Shown: piece after piece, positions 20,597 through 30,142 of the stretch
Position numbering within the stretch: the stretch's first letter is position 1
How the letters are laid out: every line of letters begins with the position of its first letter
Assembly (NCBI RefSeq): GCF_016756595.1
Contig: NZ_AP023257.1
Location: 1,116,001-1,180,000 of the forward strand
Source of the DNA: Mesorhizobium sp. L-2-11
GTDB lineage: Bacteria; Pseudomonadota; Alphaproteobacteria; Rhizobiales; Rhizobiaceae
Reading direction: 5' to 3'
DNA: 64,000 bases
Position numbers and translations under genes: made by a program
Notes under the pieces: model-generated
Database searches by the model: none
The model's input: only the letters and a program-made list of their open reading frames with translations
What the model was told of the DNA's origin: nothing

Positions 20597-21427
20597 ATGT
20601 TCAATACAGCAAGAATGGCCGTCTTTGCCGCGCTGCTCGCCGGCGTGGCCGGACCAGTGTTCGCCGCCGACTTCGTCGAGCCGCCCGTGGTCGAGCCGGC
20701 CCCGCCGCCGGCCGTCTATGAGCAGCCGGTCGAATATGGCGGCTGGTACATTCGCGGCGACATCGACTATCACTGGTCGAAGTTTCGAGGCGGCGACTAC
20801 ATCACCTACGGGGCGGATCCAGGCACCGGCCGCTTTGACAGCGGCGAGCTGGACGGCGCCTTCTCGGCCGGCGCCGGCGTCGGTTACCAGATCAACCGGC
20901 ACTTCCGCACCGACCTGACCGCGGACTGGATGAGCAAATCCGATTTCCGCGGCTCGACGACCGGCATCTGCCTCGATGGAGATCCCTGTACTTCGACCGA
21001 CAGGTCGTCTTATACGGCGCTGCTGCTGCTCGCCAACGCCTATGTCGATATCGGCACCTGGCACGGCATCACGCCCTATGTCGGCGCCGGCATCGGCGGC
21101 GCCTGGGTCAAGTGGGATGAGCTGCACAACACCATTGAAGACGGCGAATTCTTCCACAATGGCGGCAAGGGCTGGCGCTTTGCCTATGCGGCGATGGCGG
21201 GCGCCTCCTACTGCCTGACCGATCGCGTCAAGCTCGATCTCGGCTACCGCTTCAGCCATATCGAGGGCGGCAAGATGTTCGACTTCGCCAGCAATGTCGG
21301 TCCCGGTCGTGACAAGGGCATCAATGTGCACGAAGTGCGCGGCGGTCTGCGCTACCAGTTCGGCAACTCGGACTGCGTCCAGCCGGAGCCGATCGCCTAC
21401 GAACCCGAACCGGTTTACACCAAGTAA
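20597..21427 (+). CDS. Outer-membrane beta-barrel protein (Omp25/opacity-like)
   Basis: The 276-residue precursor has a signal peptide ending VFAADF and a short proline-rich segment. A predicted eight-stranded barrel follows, with alternating aromatic residues (GGWYIRGDIDYHWSKF, GITPYVGAGIGGAW, VKLDLGYRFSHIEGG). This is the pattern of Omp25/Omp31 and Rickettsia-type surface antigens. I chose the ATG at 20597, preceded by AGGGG, over the GTG at 20588. A CtrA box lies upstream and a terminator downstream, so it is transcribed alone. Confidence 0.88.
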   Translation: MFNTARMAVFAALLAGVAGPVFAADFVEPPVVEPAPPPAVYEQPVEYGGWYIRGDIDYHWSKFRGGDYITYGADPGTGRFDSGELDGAFSAGAGVGYQINRHFRTDLTADWMSKSDFRGSTTGICLDGDPCTSTDRSSYTALLLLANAYVDIGTWHGITPYVGAGIGGAWVKWDELHNTIEDGEFFHNGGKGWRFAYAAMAGASYCLTDRVKLDLGYRFSHIEGGKMFDFASNVGPGRDKGINVHEVRGGLRYQFGNSDCVQPEPIAYEPEPVYTK

Positions 21428-21451
21428 TCGCTTCGAGAGCAGGGTTTGCGG

Positions 21452-21481
21452 ACCGCCCGGCAAAAGCCGGGCGGTTTTTTT
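21452..21481 (+). terminator. Intrinsic terminator after the first barrel gene
   Basis: ACCGCCCGGC and GCCGGGCGGT form a ten-base perfect stem around AAAA, followed by six T. Confidence 0.92.
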
Positions 21482-21531
21482 CGTGGTGGCGGCGACGCGC
21501 ATCAAATCATTTCGCTAACGCCCTGTTATCC

Positions 21532-21547
21532 TTAACCGCCACTTAAC
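21532..21547 (+). promoter_or_regulatory. CtrA box upstream of the second outer-membrane protein gene
   Basis: TTAA-CCGCCAC-TTAAC is an exact match to the CtrA consensus, 72 bases before the start. A further TTAAC half-site follows at 21556. Confidence 0.6.
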
Positions 21548-21618
21548 CACTATGGTTAACAATGCCCTGAAACGGCGCTCGCGATCGCGAACGGCGCCAG
21601 CTTCGGGAGCCGGGGATC

Positions 21619-22368
21619 ATGACAGTCAAATCGCGCATAGCACTGGCGCTTGCAGCAATCGCCCTGACGCCGTTGTCGCAGGCACTTGGCGCCGACTACG
21701 ATCCGCCGATCTATGTCGACCAGGCGCCGGACTATGTGCCGGTCGAAGTCGGTTCGGGATGGTATCTGCGCGGCGATGTCTCCTATCTGGTGCACAAGAG
21801 CTTCGACAATGAGGACTTCGCCTTCGCGCCAGCGAACTTCGACGAAGAAGAGAATCACATTTTCGCCAGCATCGGCTTCGGCTACCATTTTAACGATTAT
21901 CTGCGCGCCGATCTCAATCTCGGCTATCTGCCCGGCAACGAGATCAGCGTCAGCTATGACAACGGAACGACCGTGGCATCGGCGGACCTGGAGAACTACG
22001 CGTTCTCGGGCATGCTCAACGGCTATGTCGATCTTGGCAGCTATGTCGGGATCACACCCTATCTCGGCGCCGGTATCGGTATTGTCCAGACCAGGCGGCG
22101 CCTCTCGGCGGACTACTTCACAGACAACGCCAACCCCGCCGACGATTTCGTCCGCGATGACAACGAGACCCATTACTCTTTAGCCTATACGCTGAACGCC
22201 GGCCTTGCCTACCAGGTGTCCAAGAACCTTTCAGTCGATCTGGGCTATCAATATTTTTCCGCACCCGACGCCGAATATACCACCGCACAGGATTTGGATT
22301 CCTATCCGATCGACAAAGGGATCAGCAATCATCAGGTCAAGGTCGGGCTGCGCTACGATCTCTGGTAG
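21619..22368 (+). CDS. Second outer-membrane beta-barrel protein
   Basis: The 249-residue precursor has a signal peptide ending SQALGADY and a barrel of the same overall design as the preceding gene (GWYLRGDVSYLVHKSF, YVGITPYLGAGIGI, VSKNLSVDLGYQYF). Sequence identity with the upstream protein is limited, so this is an old paralogue or an independent family member. The last strand ends in LRYDLW, the aromatic terminus typical of barrel assembly. It has its own CtrA box and terminator. Confidence 0.87.
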   Translation: MTVKSRIALALAAIALTPLSQALGADYDPPIYVDQAPDYVPVEVGSGWYLRGDVSYLVHKSFDNEDFAFAPANFDEEENHIFASIGFGYHFNDYLRADLNLGYLPGNEISVSYDNGTTVASADLENYAFSGMLNGYVDLGSYVGITPYLGAGIGIVQTRRRLSADYFTDNANPADDFVRDDNETHYSLAYTLNAGLAYQVSKNLSVDLGYQYFSAPDAEYTTAQDLDSYPIDKGISNHQVKVGLRYDLW

Positions 22369-22396
22369 GCACCGCGAAAGCCACGGGAATGCCAGT

Positions 22397-22424
22397 GGCG
22401 GACTTCGGTCCGCCGTTCTGTTTT
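22397..22424 (+). terminator. Intrinsic terminator after the second barrel gene
   Basis: GGCGGAC and GTCCGCC form a perfect stem around a stable TTCG tetraloop, followed by a T-rich stretch. Confidence 0.8.
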
Positions 22425-22503
22425 GGTGGCGGATGCAACCAGTATCCCGTCAGCGACAAAAACTTTCCTCTTGACGCCGGGAGCCTGAACGCATATCGCC
22501 GTC

Positions 22504-22555
22504 CGTGGGCCACCCCTCCCCAACGAGGGGCCACTATCTGGAAGGATAGACCACG
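22504..22555 (+). promoter_or_regulatory. Structured serC leader, candidate serC RNA motif
   Basis: Directly before serC the RNA can fold as a three-way junction. CGTGG (22504-22508) pairs with CCACG (22551-22555), closing two hairpins. These are CCCC-AACGA-GGGG (22518-22530) and CTATC-TGGAAG-GATAG (22534-22549). The second holds the ribosome-binding sequence GGAAGGA. A leader RNA of alphaproteobacterial serC operons has been described as the serC motif, and this fits its place. The identification rests on position and fold only. Confidence 0.55.
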
Positions 22556-23731
22556 ATGACGATCCATACGAAGCCCGGACTGCGCCCGGCAAATCCCAAT
22601 TTTTCCTCAGGTCCCTGTGCAAAACGCCCCGGCTGGTCGGTCGAGGCGCTGAGCAATGCCGCGCTCGGACGTTCGCACCGCGCCAAGATCGGCAAGACCA
22701 GGCTCGAACAGGCAATCGAGCTGACGCGGGAAATTCTCCAAATTCCGGCAGATTATCGCATCGGTATCGTGCCGGCGTCGGACACCGGCGCGGTCGAGAT
22801 GGCGATGTGGTCGCTGCTCGGCGAACGCGGCGTCGACATGGTCGCCTGGGAGAGTTTCGGTTCCGGCTGGGTCACCGATGTGGTCAAGCAGCTGAAGCTC
22901 GCCGATGTGCGCAGGATTGAAGCCAGCTACGGCGCGCTGCCGGATCTTACAAAAATCGACTTCGACCGCGACGTGGTCTTCACCTGGAACGGCACGACGT
23001 CAGGCGTGCGCGTGCCGAACGGCGATTTCATCCCGGCCGCCCGCAAGGGCCTGACAATCTGCGACGCGACCTCGGCGGCCTTTGCGCAAAGGCTCGATTT
23101 CGGGAAGCTCGATGTCGTCACCTTCTCCTGGCAGAAAGTGCTGGGCGGCGAAGGTGCGCATGGCATGCTGATCCTCAGCCCGCGCGCCGTTGAGCGGCTG
23201 GAAAACTACAAGCCGGCCTGGCCGCTGCCGAAAATTTTTCGCCTCACCTCGGGCGGCAAGCTCATCGAAGGCATTTTTAAGGGCGAAACCATCAACACGC
23301 CGTCGATGCTGTGCGTCGAGGATTATATCGACGCGCTGCTTTGGGCGAAGTCGATCGGCGGCCTCGACGCATTGATTGCCCGCGCCGACGCCAATGCCTC
23401 AACTATCGATGGTTTCGTCGATAAATCCGCGTGGCTGGGCCATCTGGCCACCGACCCGGCGACGCGGTCGAACACGTCCGTCTGTCTTTCCTTCACCGAC
23501 CCGGACGTCGCCGCGCTCGATGCCGACGGACAGGCGGCGTTCGCCAAGGGCATCGTCTCGGCGCTCGACAAGGAAGGCGTCGCCTACGATATCGGCGCCT
23601 ATCGCGATGCGCCGCCGGGCCTGCGCATCTGGTGCGGCGCGACGGTCGAGACTTCCGACCTCAAAGCGCTGCTGCCGTGGCTCGACTGGGCCTTTGCCGC
23701 ACAAAAGGCGTCGCTCAAGGCGGCCGCTTGA
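22556..23731 (+). CDS. serC: Phosphoserine transaminase SerC
   Basis: SerC makes phosphoserine from 3-phosphohydroxypyruvate with pyridoxal phosphate, the second step of serine synthesis. The 391-residue length is that of the long alphaproteobacterial form. The PLP lysine is Lys194 in [15 protein letters not shown]. Substrate-binding segments [12 protein letters not shown] near the start and [11 protein letters not shown] near 145 are visible. serA follows 67 bases downstream, forming a serine operon behind a structured leader. Confidence 0.96.
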   Translation: MTIHTKPGLRPANPNFSSGPCAKRPGWSVEALSNAALGRSHRAKIGKTRLEQAIELTREILQIPADYRIGIVPASDTGAVEMAMWSLLGERGVDMVAWESFGSGWVTDVVKQLKLADVRRIEASYGALPDLTKIDFDRDVVFTWNGTTSGVRVPNGDFIPAARKGLTICDATSAAFAQRLDFGKLDVVTFSWQKVLGGEGAHGMLILSPRAVERLENYKPAWPLPKIFRLTSGGKLIEGIFKGETINTPSMLCVEDYIDALLWAKSIGGLDALIARADANASTIDGFVDKSAWLGHLATDPATRSNTSVCLSFTDPDVAALDADGQAAFAKGIVSALDKEGVAYDIGAYRDAPPGLRIWCGATVETSDLKALLPWLDWAFAAQKASLKAAA

Positions 23732-23798
23732 GTTTCCGATGGCGGCCCTCGGGCCGCCCATTCCCAAACGGATCAAATCTCATTTGAAGGAGGCCGCC

Positions 23799-25400
23799 AT
23801 GGCGCCCCGCGTTCTCGTCTCAGACAAACTCTCCACCACCGCCGTGCAGATTTTCAAGGATCGCGGCGTCGAGGTCGACTACCTGCCCGATCTCGGCAAG
23901 GACAAGGAAAAGCTGCTCGAAGTGATCGGCCAGTATGACGGCCTTGCCATCCGTTCGGCGACCAAAGTGACCGAAAAGCTGATCAACGCCGCCACCAGGC
24001 TCAAGGTGGTCGGACGTGCCGGCATCGGCGTCGACAATGTCGACATCCCGGCGGCGAGCCGCAAAGGCATCATCGTGATGAACACGCCCTTCGGCAATTC
24101 GATCACCACCGCCGAGCATGCCGTCGCCATGATCTTCGCGCTGGCCCGCCAGATACCGGAGGCCAATGCCTCGACCCATGCCGGCAAGTGGGAAAAGAAC
24201 CGCTTCATGGGCACTGAGATCACCGGCAAGACGCTGGGCATCATCGGCTGCGGCAATATCGGCTCGATCGTCGCGACGCGCGGCGTCGGCCTGAAGATGC
24301 ACGTCATCGCCTTCGATCCGTTCCTGTCGGACAGCCGCGCCGAGGAGCTGGGCGTCGAGAAGGTGGAACTCGACGAGCTGTTCGCCCGCGCCGATTTCAT
24401 CACCCTGCACACGCCACTGACTGACAAGACACGCAACATCATCGACGCCACGGCAATCGCCAAAATGAAGACCGGCGTGCGCATCATCAACTGCGCCCGT
24501 GGCGGGCTGATCGTCGAGGCCGACCTGATCGCGGCGCTGAAAAGCGGCAAGGTGGCAGGCGCCGGCATCGACGTGTTCGAGGTCGAGCCGGCGGAGAGAA
24601 GCGAGCTGTTCGGTATGGAGAATGTGGTGGCGACGCCGCATCTCGGCGCGTCGACGATGGAGGCGCAGGAGAATGTCGCCCTGCAGGTCGCTGAGCAGAT
24701 GGCCGATTATCTGATCAAGGGCGCCGTTTCCAACGCCATCAACATGCCGTCGATCACCGCCGAGGAAGCGCCGCGCTTAAAACCTTTCGTCAAGCTGGCC
24801 GAAGTGCTCGGCGCTTTTGTCGGCCAGGTCACCGAGGATCCGATCAAGGAGGTCGAGATCCTGTTCGACGGCTCGACCGCGACGATGAACACGCGCGCGC
24901 TGATCAGCGCCACGCTTGCCGGGCTGATCCGGCCGCAGGTCTCCGACGTCAACATGGTGTCGGCACCGATCATGGTTAAGGAGCGCGGCATCATCGTCGC
25001 CGAGGTCAAGCGCGACAAATCGGGCGTGTTCGACGGCTATATCAAGCTGACGGTCAAGACCGAGCACAAGACGCGTTCGATCGCCGGCACCTGCTTCTCG
25101 GACGGCAAGCCGCGCTTCATCCAGATCAAGGGCATCAACCTCGACGCCGAGGTCGGCCAGCACATGCTGTACACGACGAATGCCGACGCGCCCGGCATCA
25201 TCGGCCTGCTCGGCACGGTCTGCGGCGAGAACGGCGTCAACATCGCCAACTTCCAACTCGGCCGCAACCGGCCTGGCGGCGATGCCATCGCGCTGCTCTA
25301 TCTCGATGCGCCATTTCCGGAGAAGGTGCTGGAACAGGTGCGGGCGCACAAGTCGATCGACTCCGCCAAGCGGCTGCATTTTGACGTCGGCGTCGCCTGA
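23799..25400 (+). CDS. serA: D-3-phosphoglycerate dehydrogenase SerA
   Basis: SerA catalyses the first step of serine synthesis, oxidising 3-phosphoglycerate with NAD. The 533-residue product is the long type, with three parts: a substrate and Rossmann catalytic unit (GIIGCGNIGSIVA near 149, NCARGGLI near 230, PHLGASTMEAQE near 280), an intervening domain, and a C-terminal ACT domain (DAPGIIGLLGTVCGENGVNI near 465) for serine feedback. I chose the ATG at 23799 behind GGAGG; the frame upstream is a shadow of serC. Confidence 0.97.
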   Translation: MAPRVLVSDKLSTTAVQIFKDRGVEVDYLPDLGKDKEKLLEVIGQYDGLAIRSATKVTEKLINAATRLKVVGRAGIGVDNVDIPAASRKGIIVMNTPFGNSITTAEHAVAMIFALARQIPEANASTHAGKWEKNRFMGTEITGKTLGIIGCGNIGSIVATRGVGLKMHVIAFDPFLSDSRAEELGVEKVELDELFARADFITLHTPLTDKTRNIIDATAIAKMKTGVRIINCARGGLIVEADLIAALKSGKVAGAGIDVFEVEPAERSELFGMENVVATPHLGASTMEAQENVALQVAEQMADYLIKGAVSNAINMPSITAEEAPRLKPFVKLAEVLGAFVGQVTEDPIKEVEILFDGSTATMNTRALISATLAGLIRPQVSDVNMVSAPIMVKERGIIVAEVKRDKSGVFDGYIKLTVKTEHKTRSIAGTCFSDGKPRFIQIKGINLDAEVGQHMLYTTNADAPGIIGLLGTVCGENGVNIANFQLGRNRPGGDAIALLYLDAPFPEKVLEQVRAHKSIDSAKRLHFDVGVA

Positions 25401-25410
25401 ATCATGCGCG

Positions 25411-25446
25411 AACGCCCCGCTGGCTTTGTAAGGCTACGGGGCGTTT
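25411..25446 (+). terminator. Probable terminator after serA
   Basis: AACGCCCCG pairs with CGGGGCGTT around a 17-base loop, followed by a short TTT. The stem is strong but the T tract is weak. Confidence 0.6.
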
Positions 25447-25500
25447 CGACAATGTCGTTATCGAGAGAGTTGTTTCACGGCCCATTACAGGATGGGGCTG

Positions 25501-26391
25501 TCAAATCGCCATTTTACGTCCGCTGTATTCGGCCAGGCTGATGCCGCCGAGCACCAGCGCGAGGGCCACGCCCTGATAGAGCTGGAATGTCTCACCGACG
25601 ATCAGCACCGACAGCAGCGTGCCGAAGATCGGCACCAGGTTGATGAACAGGCCGGCCCGGTTGGCGCCGATCAGTTCGTTGCCCCTGATATAAAGGATCT
25701 GCGAGACGACCGAAGCGCCGATCGCAGTGTAGAACGCTATCGCCCAGCCGCGCGCATCGGGGACGATGACCTTGCCAGCAGCCACTTCCCACAGGAAGAA
25801 GGGCAGCGAGGTGACGAGTGCGGCAATCGACAGCGTCAACATCAGGCTCTGCCAGCGTAGGGCTGGCTTCAGCCGCAAACCGACCGAGTAGAAGCTGTAG
25901 CAAAGCACTGCGATCAGCATGATGGCGTCGCCGAAGTTGAGATCCAGATTGAGAAGCTGGCGCAGATCGCCGTGGCTGGCGGTCAGAGCGACACCGATGA
26001 TCGTCAGCACGACACCGGCGATCTGCACCCGGTTCACACGCAGGCGAAACAGCATGAAATTGGCGAGGATGATCACGATCGGTATCGCCGCCTGTTCGAT
26101 CGAGACGTTGATCGCCGTCGTGTAGCTGAGCGCCGTGTAGAAGATCGCGTTGAAAAAGGTGAAGCCGCAAGCGCCGAGCCCGCCAAGCAGCAACCAGTGC
26201 CTGCGCACCACCGGCCAGTCCTCGCGCAACGTTCGCCAGCCGATCGGCAGCAGGATCAGGACGGCCAGGACCCAGCGCAGGAAAACCAGCGTCATCGGCG
26301 AAATATGGTCGACCGCCAGCTTGCCGGCCACGGCGTTGCCGCCCCACAGCAAGGTGGTGAACAGCAGGAACAGATAGGCGGTTCGATGCAT
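25501..26391 (-). CDS. DMT-superfamily transporter (EamA/RhaT family)
   Basis: The 296-residue product has ten predicted membrane helices arranged as two EamA halves. It starts with YLFLLFTTLLWGGNAVAGKLA and ends with the typical C-terminal pattern VLGGISLAEYSGRK. Members export amino acids, purines or other metabolites; the substrate here is unknown. It is on the opposite strand to serA and purA, convergent with serA. A repeat A copy lies just upstream. Confidence 0.9.
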   Translation of the reverse strand: MHRTAYLFLLFTTLLWGGNAVAGKLAVDHISPMTLVFLRWVLAVLILLPIGWRTLREDWPVVRRHWLLLGGLGACGFTFFNAIFYTALSYTTAINVSIEQAAIPIVIILANFMLFRLRVNRVQIAGVVLTIIGVALTASHGDLRQLLNLDLNFGDAIMLIAVLCYSFYSVGLRLKPALRWQSLMLTLSIAALVTSLPFFLWEVAAGKVIVPDARGWAIAFYTAIGASVVSQILYIRGNELIGANRAGLFINLVPIFGTLLSVLIVGETFQLYQGVALALVLGGISLAEYSGRKMAI

Positions 26392-26431
26392 CGCGAAATT
26401 CCAGCCGGGGTAGGCAGGGTCACTGCCGACC

Positions 26432-26565
26432 TAAAGCGCATCGCATCTGAACGGAGCAAATGCGACGCGCATTAGGTTCTTGTCTTTACGCAAGTCGTTA
26501 TCGCAAAACCGCTGCGCACCCTCGGTTCAAGCCCGAGGGCATGCTTTTGCGCGACATGCATTATT
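26432..26565 (+). repeat. Repeat family A, copy 1
   Basis: About 134 bases built as two hairpins. The first, TAAAGCGCATCGC against GCGACGCGCATTA, is partly decayed here. The second has an outer stem close to CGCAAAA/TTTTGCG and an inner hairpin CCCTCGG-TTCAAGC-CCGAGGG. The 3' half from CGCAAAACCGCTG to CATGCATTA is nearly identical in copies at 30449 and 53882. It contains no reading frame. Confidence 0.88.
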
Positions 26566-26663
26566 GTGGTGATTCGCCCAAGTAAATGATGTCAAAGGCG
26601 AAAATTGTTGTGCCTGAGGGGGCTTTCGGCGGCAAAGAATGGTCGCGCTCGCCGGATGTTGAC

Positions 26664-26775
26664 GTTATAGAACGACGTACGTCCACCTGGACGCACAAAG
26701 TACGCGTCTCAAGGCTTTGAACGTTCGCGTCGTGCTTTCCGAAAATCGATTCCGATTTTCTGGCCGATGCGATAG
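26664..26775 (+). repeat. Repeat family B, copy 2
   Basis: It shares GGACGCACAAAGTACGC with copies 1 and 3. It ends in a clean hairpin, GAAAATCG-ATTC-CGATTTTC (26741-26760). It sits in the purA leader, about 60 bases before the gene. Confidence 0.8.
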
Positions 26776-26833
26776 AAGCCTGTCGTTTCGAACCATTCAA
26801 GCCGCTCGGAGCGGCGCCTCAAGGGAAAAGAAC

Positions 26834-28132
26834 ATGGCCAATGTGGTGGTCGTCGGCTCGCAATGGGGCGACGAGGGCAAAGGCAAGATCGTTGACTGGT
26901 TGTCGGAACGCGCCGACGTCGTCGTGCGCTTCCAGGGCGGCCACAATGCCGGCCATACGCTGGTCGTCGACGGCAAGGTCTACAAGCTGTCGCTGCTGCC
27001 GTCCGGCGTGGTGCGGCAAGGCAAGCTGTCCATCATCGGCAATGGCGTCGTCTTCGATCCGCATGCCTTTGTCGCGGAAGTGACGAAATTGAAGGCGCAG
27101 GGTGTCGAGGTGACGCCGGAGCGCCTGAAAATAGCCGAAAACACCGCGCTTATCCTGTCCTTGCACCGGGAGCTGGACGGATTCCGCGAAGACGCCGCTT
27201 CCAATTCCGGAACAAAAATCGGCACGACCCGTCGCGGCATCGGCCCCGCTTATGAGGATAAGGTGGGCCGGCGCGCGGTCAGGGTGATGGATTTGGCGGA
27301 TTTGGAAACGCTGCCCTTGAAGGTCGACAGGCTGCTGACGCATCACAATGCGCTGCGCCGCGGGCTCGGCCACGCCGAAGTCACGCATGACGCGATCATG
27401 AGTGAGCTGATTTCGGTCGCCGACGAGATCCTGCCCTATATGGACCGCGTCTGGAAGATCCTCGACGACAAGCGCCGCGCCGGCGAACGCATCCTGTTCG
27501 AGGGCGCGCAGGGCACGATGCTCGACATCGACCACGGCACCTATCCGTTCGTCACCTCGTCCAACACGATCGCCGGTCAAGCGGCCGCTGGATCCGGTGT
27601 CGGCCCGGGCGCCATCGGTTATGTGCTCGGCATCACCAAGGCCTATACGACGCGGGTCGGCGAAGGTCCGTTTCCGACCGAACAGAAGAACGAGATCGGC
27701 GAGTTCCTGGGCACGCGCGGCCACGAGTTTGGCGTCGTCACCGGCCGCAAGCGTCGCTGCGGCTGGTTCGATGCCGTGCTGGTTCGCCAGGCGGTTGCCG
27801 TGAACGGCATCAAGGGCATCGCCCTGACCAAGCTCGACGTGCTCGACGGGCTGGACGAGATCAAGGTCTGCACCGGCTACCGCCTCGATGGCGAGGCGAT
27901 CGACTATCTGCCGGCCAGCCAGGGTGCGCAGGCGCGCGTCGAACCAATCTATGAGACGCTGGAGGGCTGGAAAGGCACCAGCGCCGGCGCCAGAAGCTGG
28001 AACGATTTGCCGGCCCAGGCAGTCAAATATGTCCGTCACATCGAGGAACTGATCGGCGCGCCGGTCGCACTCCTTTCCACCAGCCCTGAACGGGACGACA
28101 CAATACTTGTGACCGATCCGTTTCAAGACTAG
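26834..28132 (+). CDS. purA: Adenylosuccinate synthetase PurA
   Basis: PurA joins aspartate to IMP using GTP, the first committed step to AMP. The 432-residue enzyme shows the P-loop [16 protein letters not shown] at 8-23, GGHNAGHTL near 37, the IMP-binding [13 protein letters not shown] near 130 and [20 protein letters not shown] near 223. I chose the ATG at 26834. Its leader holds a B repeat. Confidence 0.98.
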   Translation: MANVVVVGSQWGDEGKGKIVDWLSERADVVVRFQGGHNAGHTLVVDGKVYKLSLLPSGVVRQGKLSIIGNGVVFDPHAFVAEVTKLKAQGVEVTPERLKIAENTALILSLHRELDGFREDAASNSGTKIGTTRRGIGPAYEDKVGRRAVRVMDLADLETLPLKVDRLLTHHNALRRGLGHAEVTHDAIMSELISVADEILPYMDRVWKILDDKRRAGERILFEGAQGTMLDIDHGTYPFVTSSNTIAGQAAAGSGVGPGAIGYVLGITKAYTTRVGEGPFPTEQKNEIGEFLGTRGHEFGVVTGRKRRCGWFDAVLVRQAVAVNGIKGIALTKLDVLDGLDEIKVCTGYRLDGEAIDYLPASQGAQARVEPIYETLEGWKGTSAGARSWNDLPAQAVKYVRHIEELIGAPVALLSTSPERDDTILVTDPFQD

Positions 28133-28205
28133 ATTCCAAGCTGTTCCGGGCATCGCGGCCGATTTGCGGGGCCGGCCCAGAAACGAAATGCAGGTCGACT
28201 GAAGC

Positions 28206-29816
28206 ATGGCAGATTTTGTTGGTGCTCTGAAAAAGACGCTCGACGGTCTTGGCAATCCGACGCCGGAGATACGCGCCAGGGTCTATGACAAGGCCCGTTC
28301 GACAATCGCGGACAAGCTGGCGAAGAACATACCGCCGCTGGCGCCGTCGGTCGTTGCCCAGCACAAGCGCACCCTGGAAGATGCCATCGCCAGCGTCGAG
28401 CGGGGCTACGCCAAGCCTGCGCCGGCATCCGATCCACTGTCGGAGCTGGAAGACATCTTTTCCTCCATCGACCGCAACAAGAACCAACCCAGCCATGTCC
28501 GGCAGCCGGCAAAGGCCGAGCCGGCATGGCAGCCGGCACCTGCCGCCCAGGCCGCGCCGAATTGGCAAAAACCGCCATCCGCTGCTTCTCCTCCAGAACA
28601 CATCGATTCGGAACCTTCGGACGCGGAACTTCCAGCGGCGTACGAGAAGAGCGACAGCTTTAGAGACGATGTCTTCCCCGATGACGAGGAGCCGGCGCCG
28701 GACATTTTTCAGCGTCAGCGTCCTGCCGAGCGCAGGCGCAGCTATGGCGGGCTGATCGCCGCTGTCGTCGCCTTGCTGGTCATCGCCGGCGGCGGCTACG
28801 GCATCTGGCTGAACAAGGACGCGTTCAGCAACATGCTGGGTCTCAACAGCACGACGGTCGCAACCGTAGAACCGCTGGTGAAGCCGAGCCCGGCCGAACG
28901 GCCGGCTAACGATGCCGCGGCAAGGGCGCCGGCCGCAGCGGCTCCGGCGGATGCCGAGGGCACAAAGTTCACCCAGCGGCTGACACCTGAGGGCGGTGAG
29001 GTCGATCCCGGCCCCGCTTCAGGACAAGGCGGCATCGGAGAGGGCGAATCGGTCGCCGCACTGACCACGCCGCCGCCGGCCGCACCTGCGCCTGCAGCGC
29101 CTGCCGGCACGCCAGCCACGAATGTGCCCGCACCGGGTGCGGCCCCCGCAGCGCCGCCTGCCGCCGGCGCCACGCCGACGCCGGCGGCGCCGAACGCAGC
29201 CGCCCCGGCAGCGCCGGCCCCGGGTGCCGCGCCGACAGCCGCGCCTGCGGAAGCCGCGCTGGCGGTCGGCCAAAAGGCGATCTTCTACGAGGAGCGCACC
29301 AGCACCGCGCAAGGCTCGGCTGAGCCCGGCAGCATCGTCTGGTCGCTGGTGCAGGAATCGCCCGGCGGCAATCTGCCGCCCGAGCCGGCAATCCGCGCCG
29401 AGGCGAGCATTCCGGGTAAGGACGTGCAGTTGCGCATGACCATCCGCCGCAACACCGACCAGACGCTGCCGGCCAGCCACATCATCGAGATGATTTTCCT
29501 GACGCCCGATGGTTTCGATGGCGGCGGTGTCGACAACATCCTGCGCGTCGCCATGAAGGGCTCGGAACAGGATGCCGGCAGTCCGCTGATCGGCATCCCG
29601 GCCAAGATCGCCGACGGCTTCTTCCTGGTCGCTCTCAACGACACAAAGCCGGACGAAGATGCCAACCTGACCCTGCTCCGGGGCCAGAAATGGATCGACG
29701 TGCCGGTCGTATACAAGACTGGACGGCGGGCGCTGCTCACCATGGAAAAGGGCATTCCCGGCGAGAAGGTGTTCGACGAGGCGCTGAAGGCCTGGCAAAC
29801 AAAAGAGGCGGGCTGA
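28206..29816 (+). CDS. Proline/alanine-rich bitopic membrane protein of unknown function
   Basis: I do not recognise a named family. The 536-residue protein has a short helical N-terminal domain (about 1-75, MADFVGALKKTLDGLGNPTP and following), a disordered acidic and proline-rich cytoplasmic part (75-170), one membrane helix (about 182-200, LIAAVVALLVIAGGGYGIWL), a long Pro/Ala linker (215-355), and a folded C-terminal domain (360-525). The layout suggests a scaffold spanning the inner membrane with a periplasmic sensing or binding domain. It lies 73 bases after purA. Confidence 0.82.
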   Translation: MADFVGALKKTLDGLGNPTPEIRARVYDKARSTIADKLAKNIPPLAPSVVAQHKRTLEDAIASVERGYAKPAPASDPLSELEDIFSSIDRNKNQPSHVRQPAKAEPAWQPAPAAQAAPNWQKPPSAASPPEHIDSEPSDAELPAAYEKSDSFRDDVFPDDEEPAPDIFQRQRPAERRRSYGGLIAAVVALLVIAGGGYGIWLNKDAFSNMLGLNSTTVATVEPLVKPSPAERPANDAAARAPAAAAPADAEGTKFTQRLTPEGGEVDPGPASGQGGIGEGESVAALTTPPPAAPAPAAPAGTPATNVPAPGAAPAAPPAAGATPTPAAPNAAAPAAPAPGAAPTAAPAEAALAVGQKAIFYEERTSTAQGSAEPGSIVWSLVQESPGGNLPPEPAIRAEASIPGKDVQLRMTIRRNTDQTLPASHIIEMIFLTPDGFDGGGVDNILRVAMKGSEQDAGSPLIGIPAKIADGFFLVALNDTKPDEDANLTLLRGQKWIDVPVVYKTGRRALLTMEKGIPGEKVFDEALKAWQTKEAG

Positions 29817-29842
29817 GACGGGCTCACCGGCCTCGCTTCGGC

Positions 29843-30142
29843 TCAGAAGCCCTGGAACAGCATGTCGAGCGCGGCCACGATGTCGTCGTGATGCCTGGAG
29901 ATATTCAGTCGACTTTCGCCCAATTCCTCGGCCGGAACCGTGGCGATCAGATGGGTGGCCACAACCAATTTTCGCCCATTGATCTCGACGAGGGGATGGA
30001 GCTTTCGCATCGGCGGCGGCGTCATCGTTGTCGGAAGCAGCGGGATCACCACCCGTGTTTTAAAATCGTCGAGCAGGTCGGATTGGACGTCCAGCAAATA
30101 GCTGCCTTCGACCCGACCCGCGAAGACATCATAGCGTGCCAT
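29843..30142 (-). CDS. ccdB: CcdB-family toxin
   Basis: CcdB poisons DNA gyrase. The 99-residue product has the family landmarks: MARYDVFAGRVEGSYLLDVQ, the VVIPLLP strand and the C-terminal LFQGF, equivalent to the WGI end that contacts gyrase in the E. coli protein. I chose the ATG at 30142, which overlaps the ccdA stop by one base. The 30199 start would run deep into ccdA. Activity is inferred from family only. Confidence 0.88.
   Translation of the reverse strand: MARYDVFAGRVEGSYLLDVQSDLLDDFKTRVVIPLLPTTMTPPPMRKLHPLVEINGRKLVVATHLIATVPAEELGESRLNISRHHDDIVAALDMLFQGF

Noticed and set aside
26561..26800. Minus-strand open frame of 79 codons
   Set aside because: It runs through repeat B and the end of repeat A, so it is repeat-derived.
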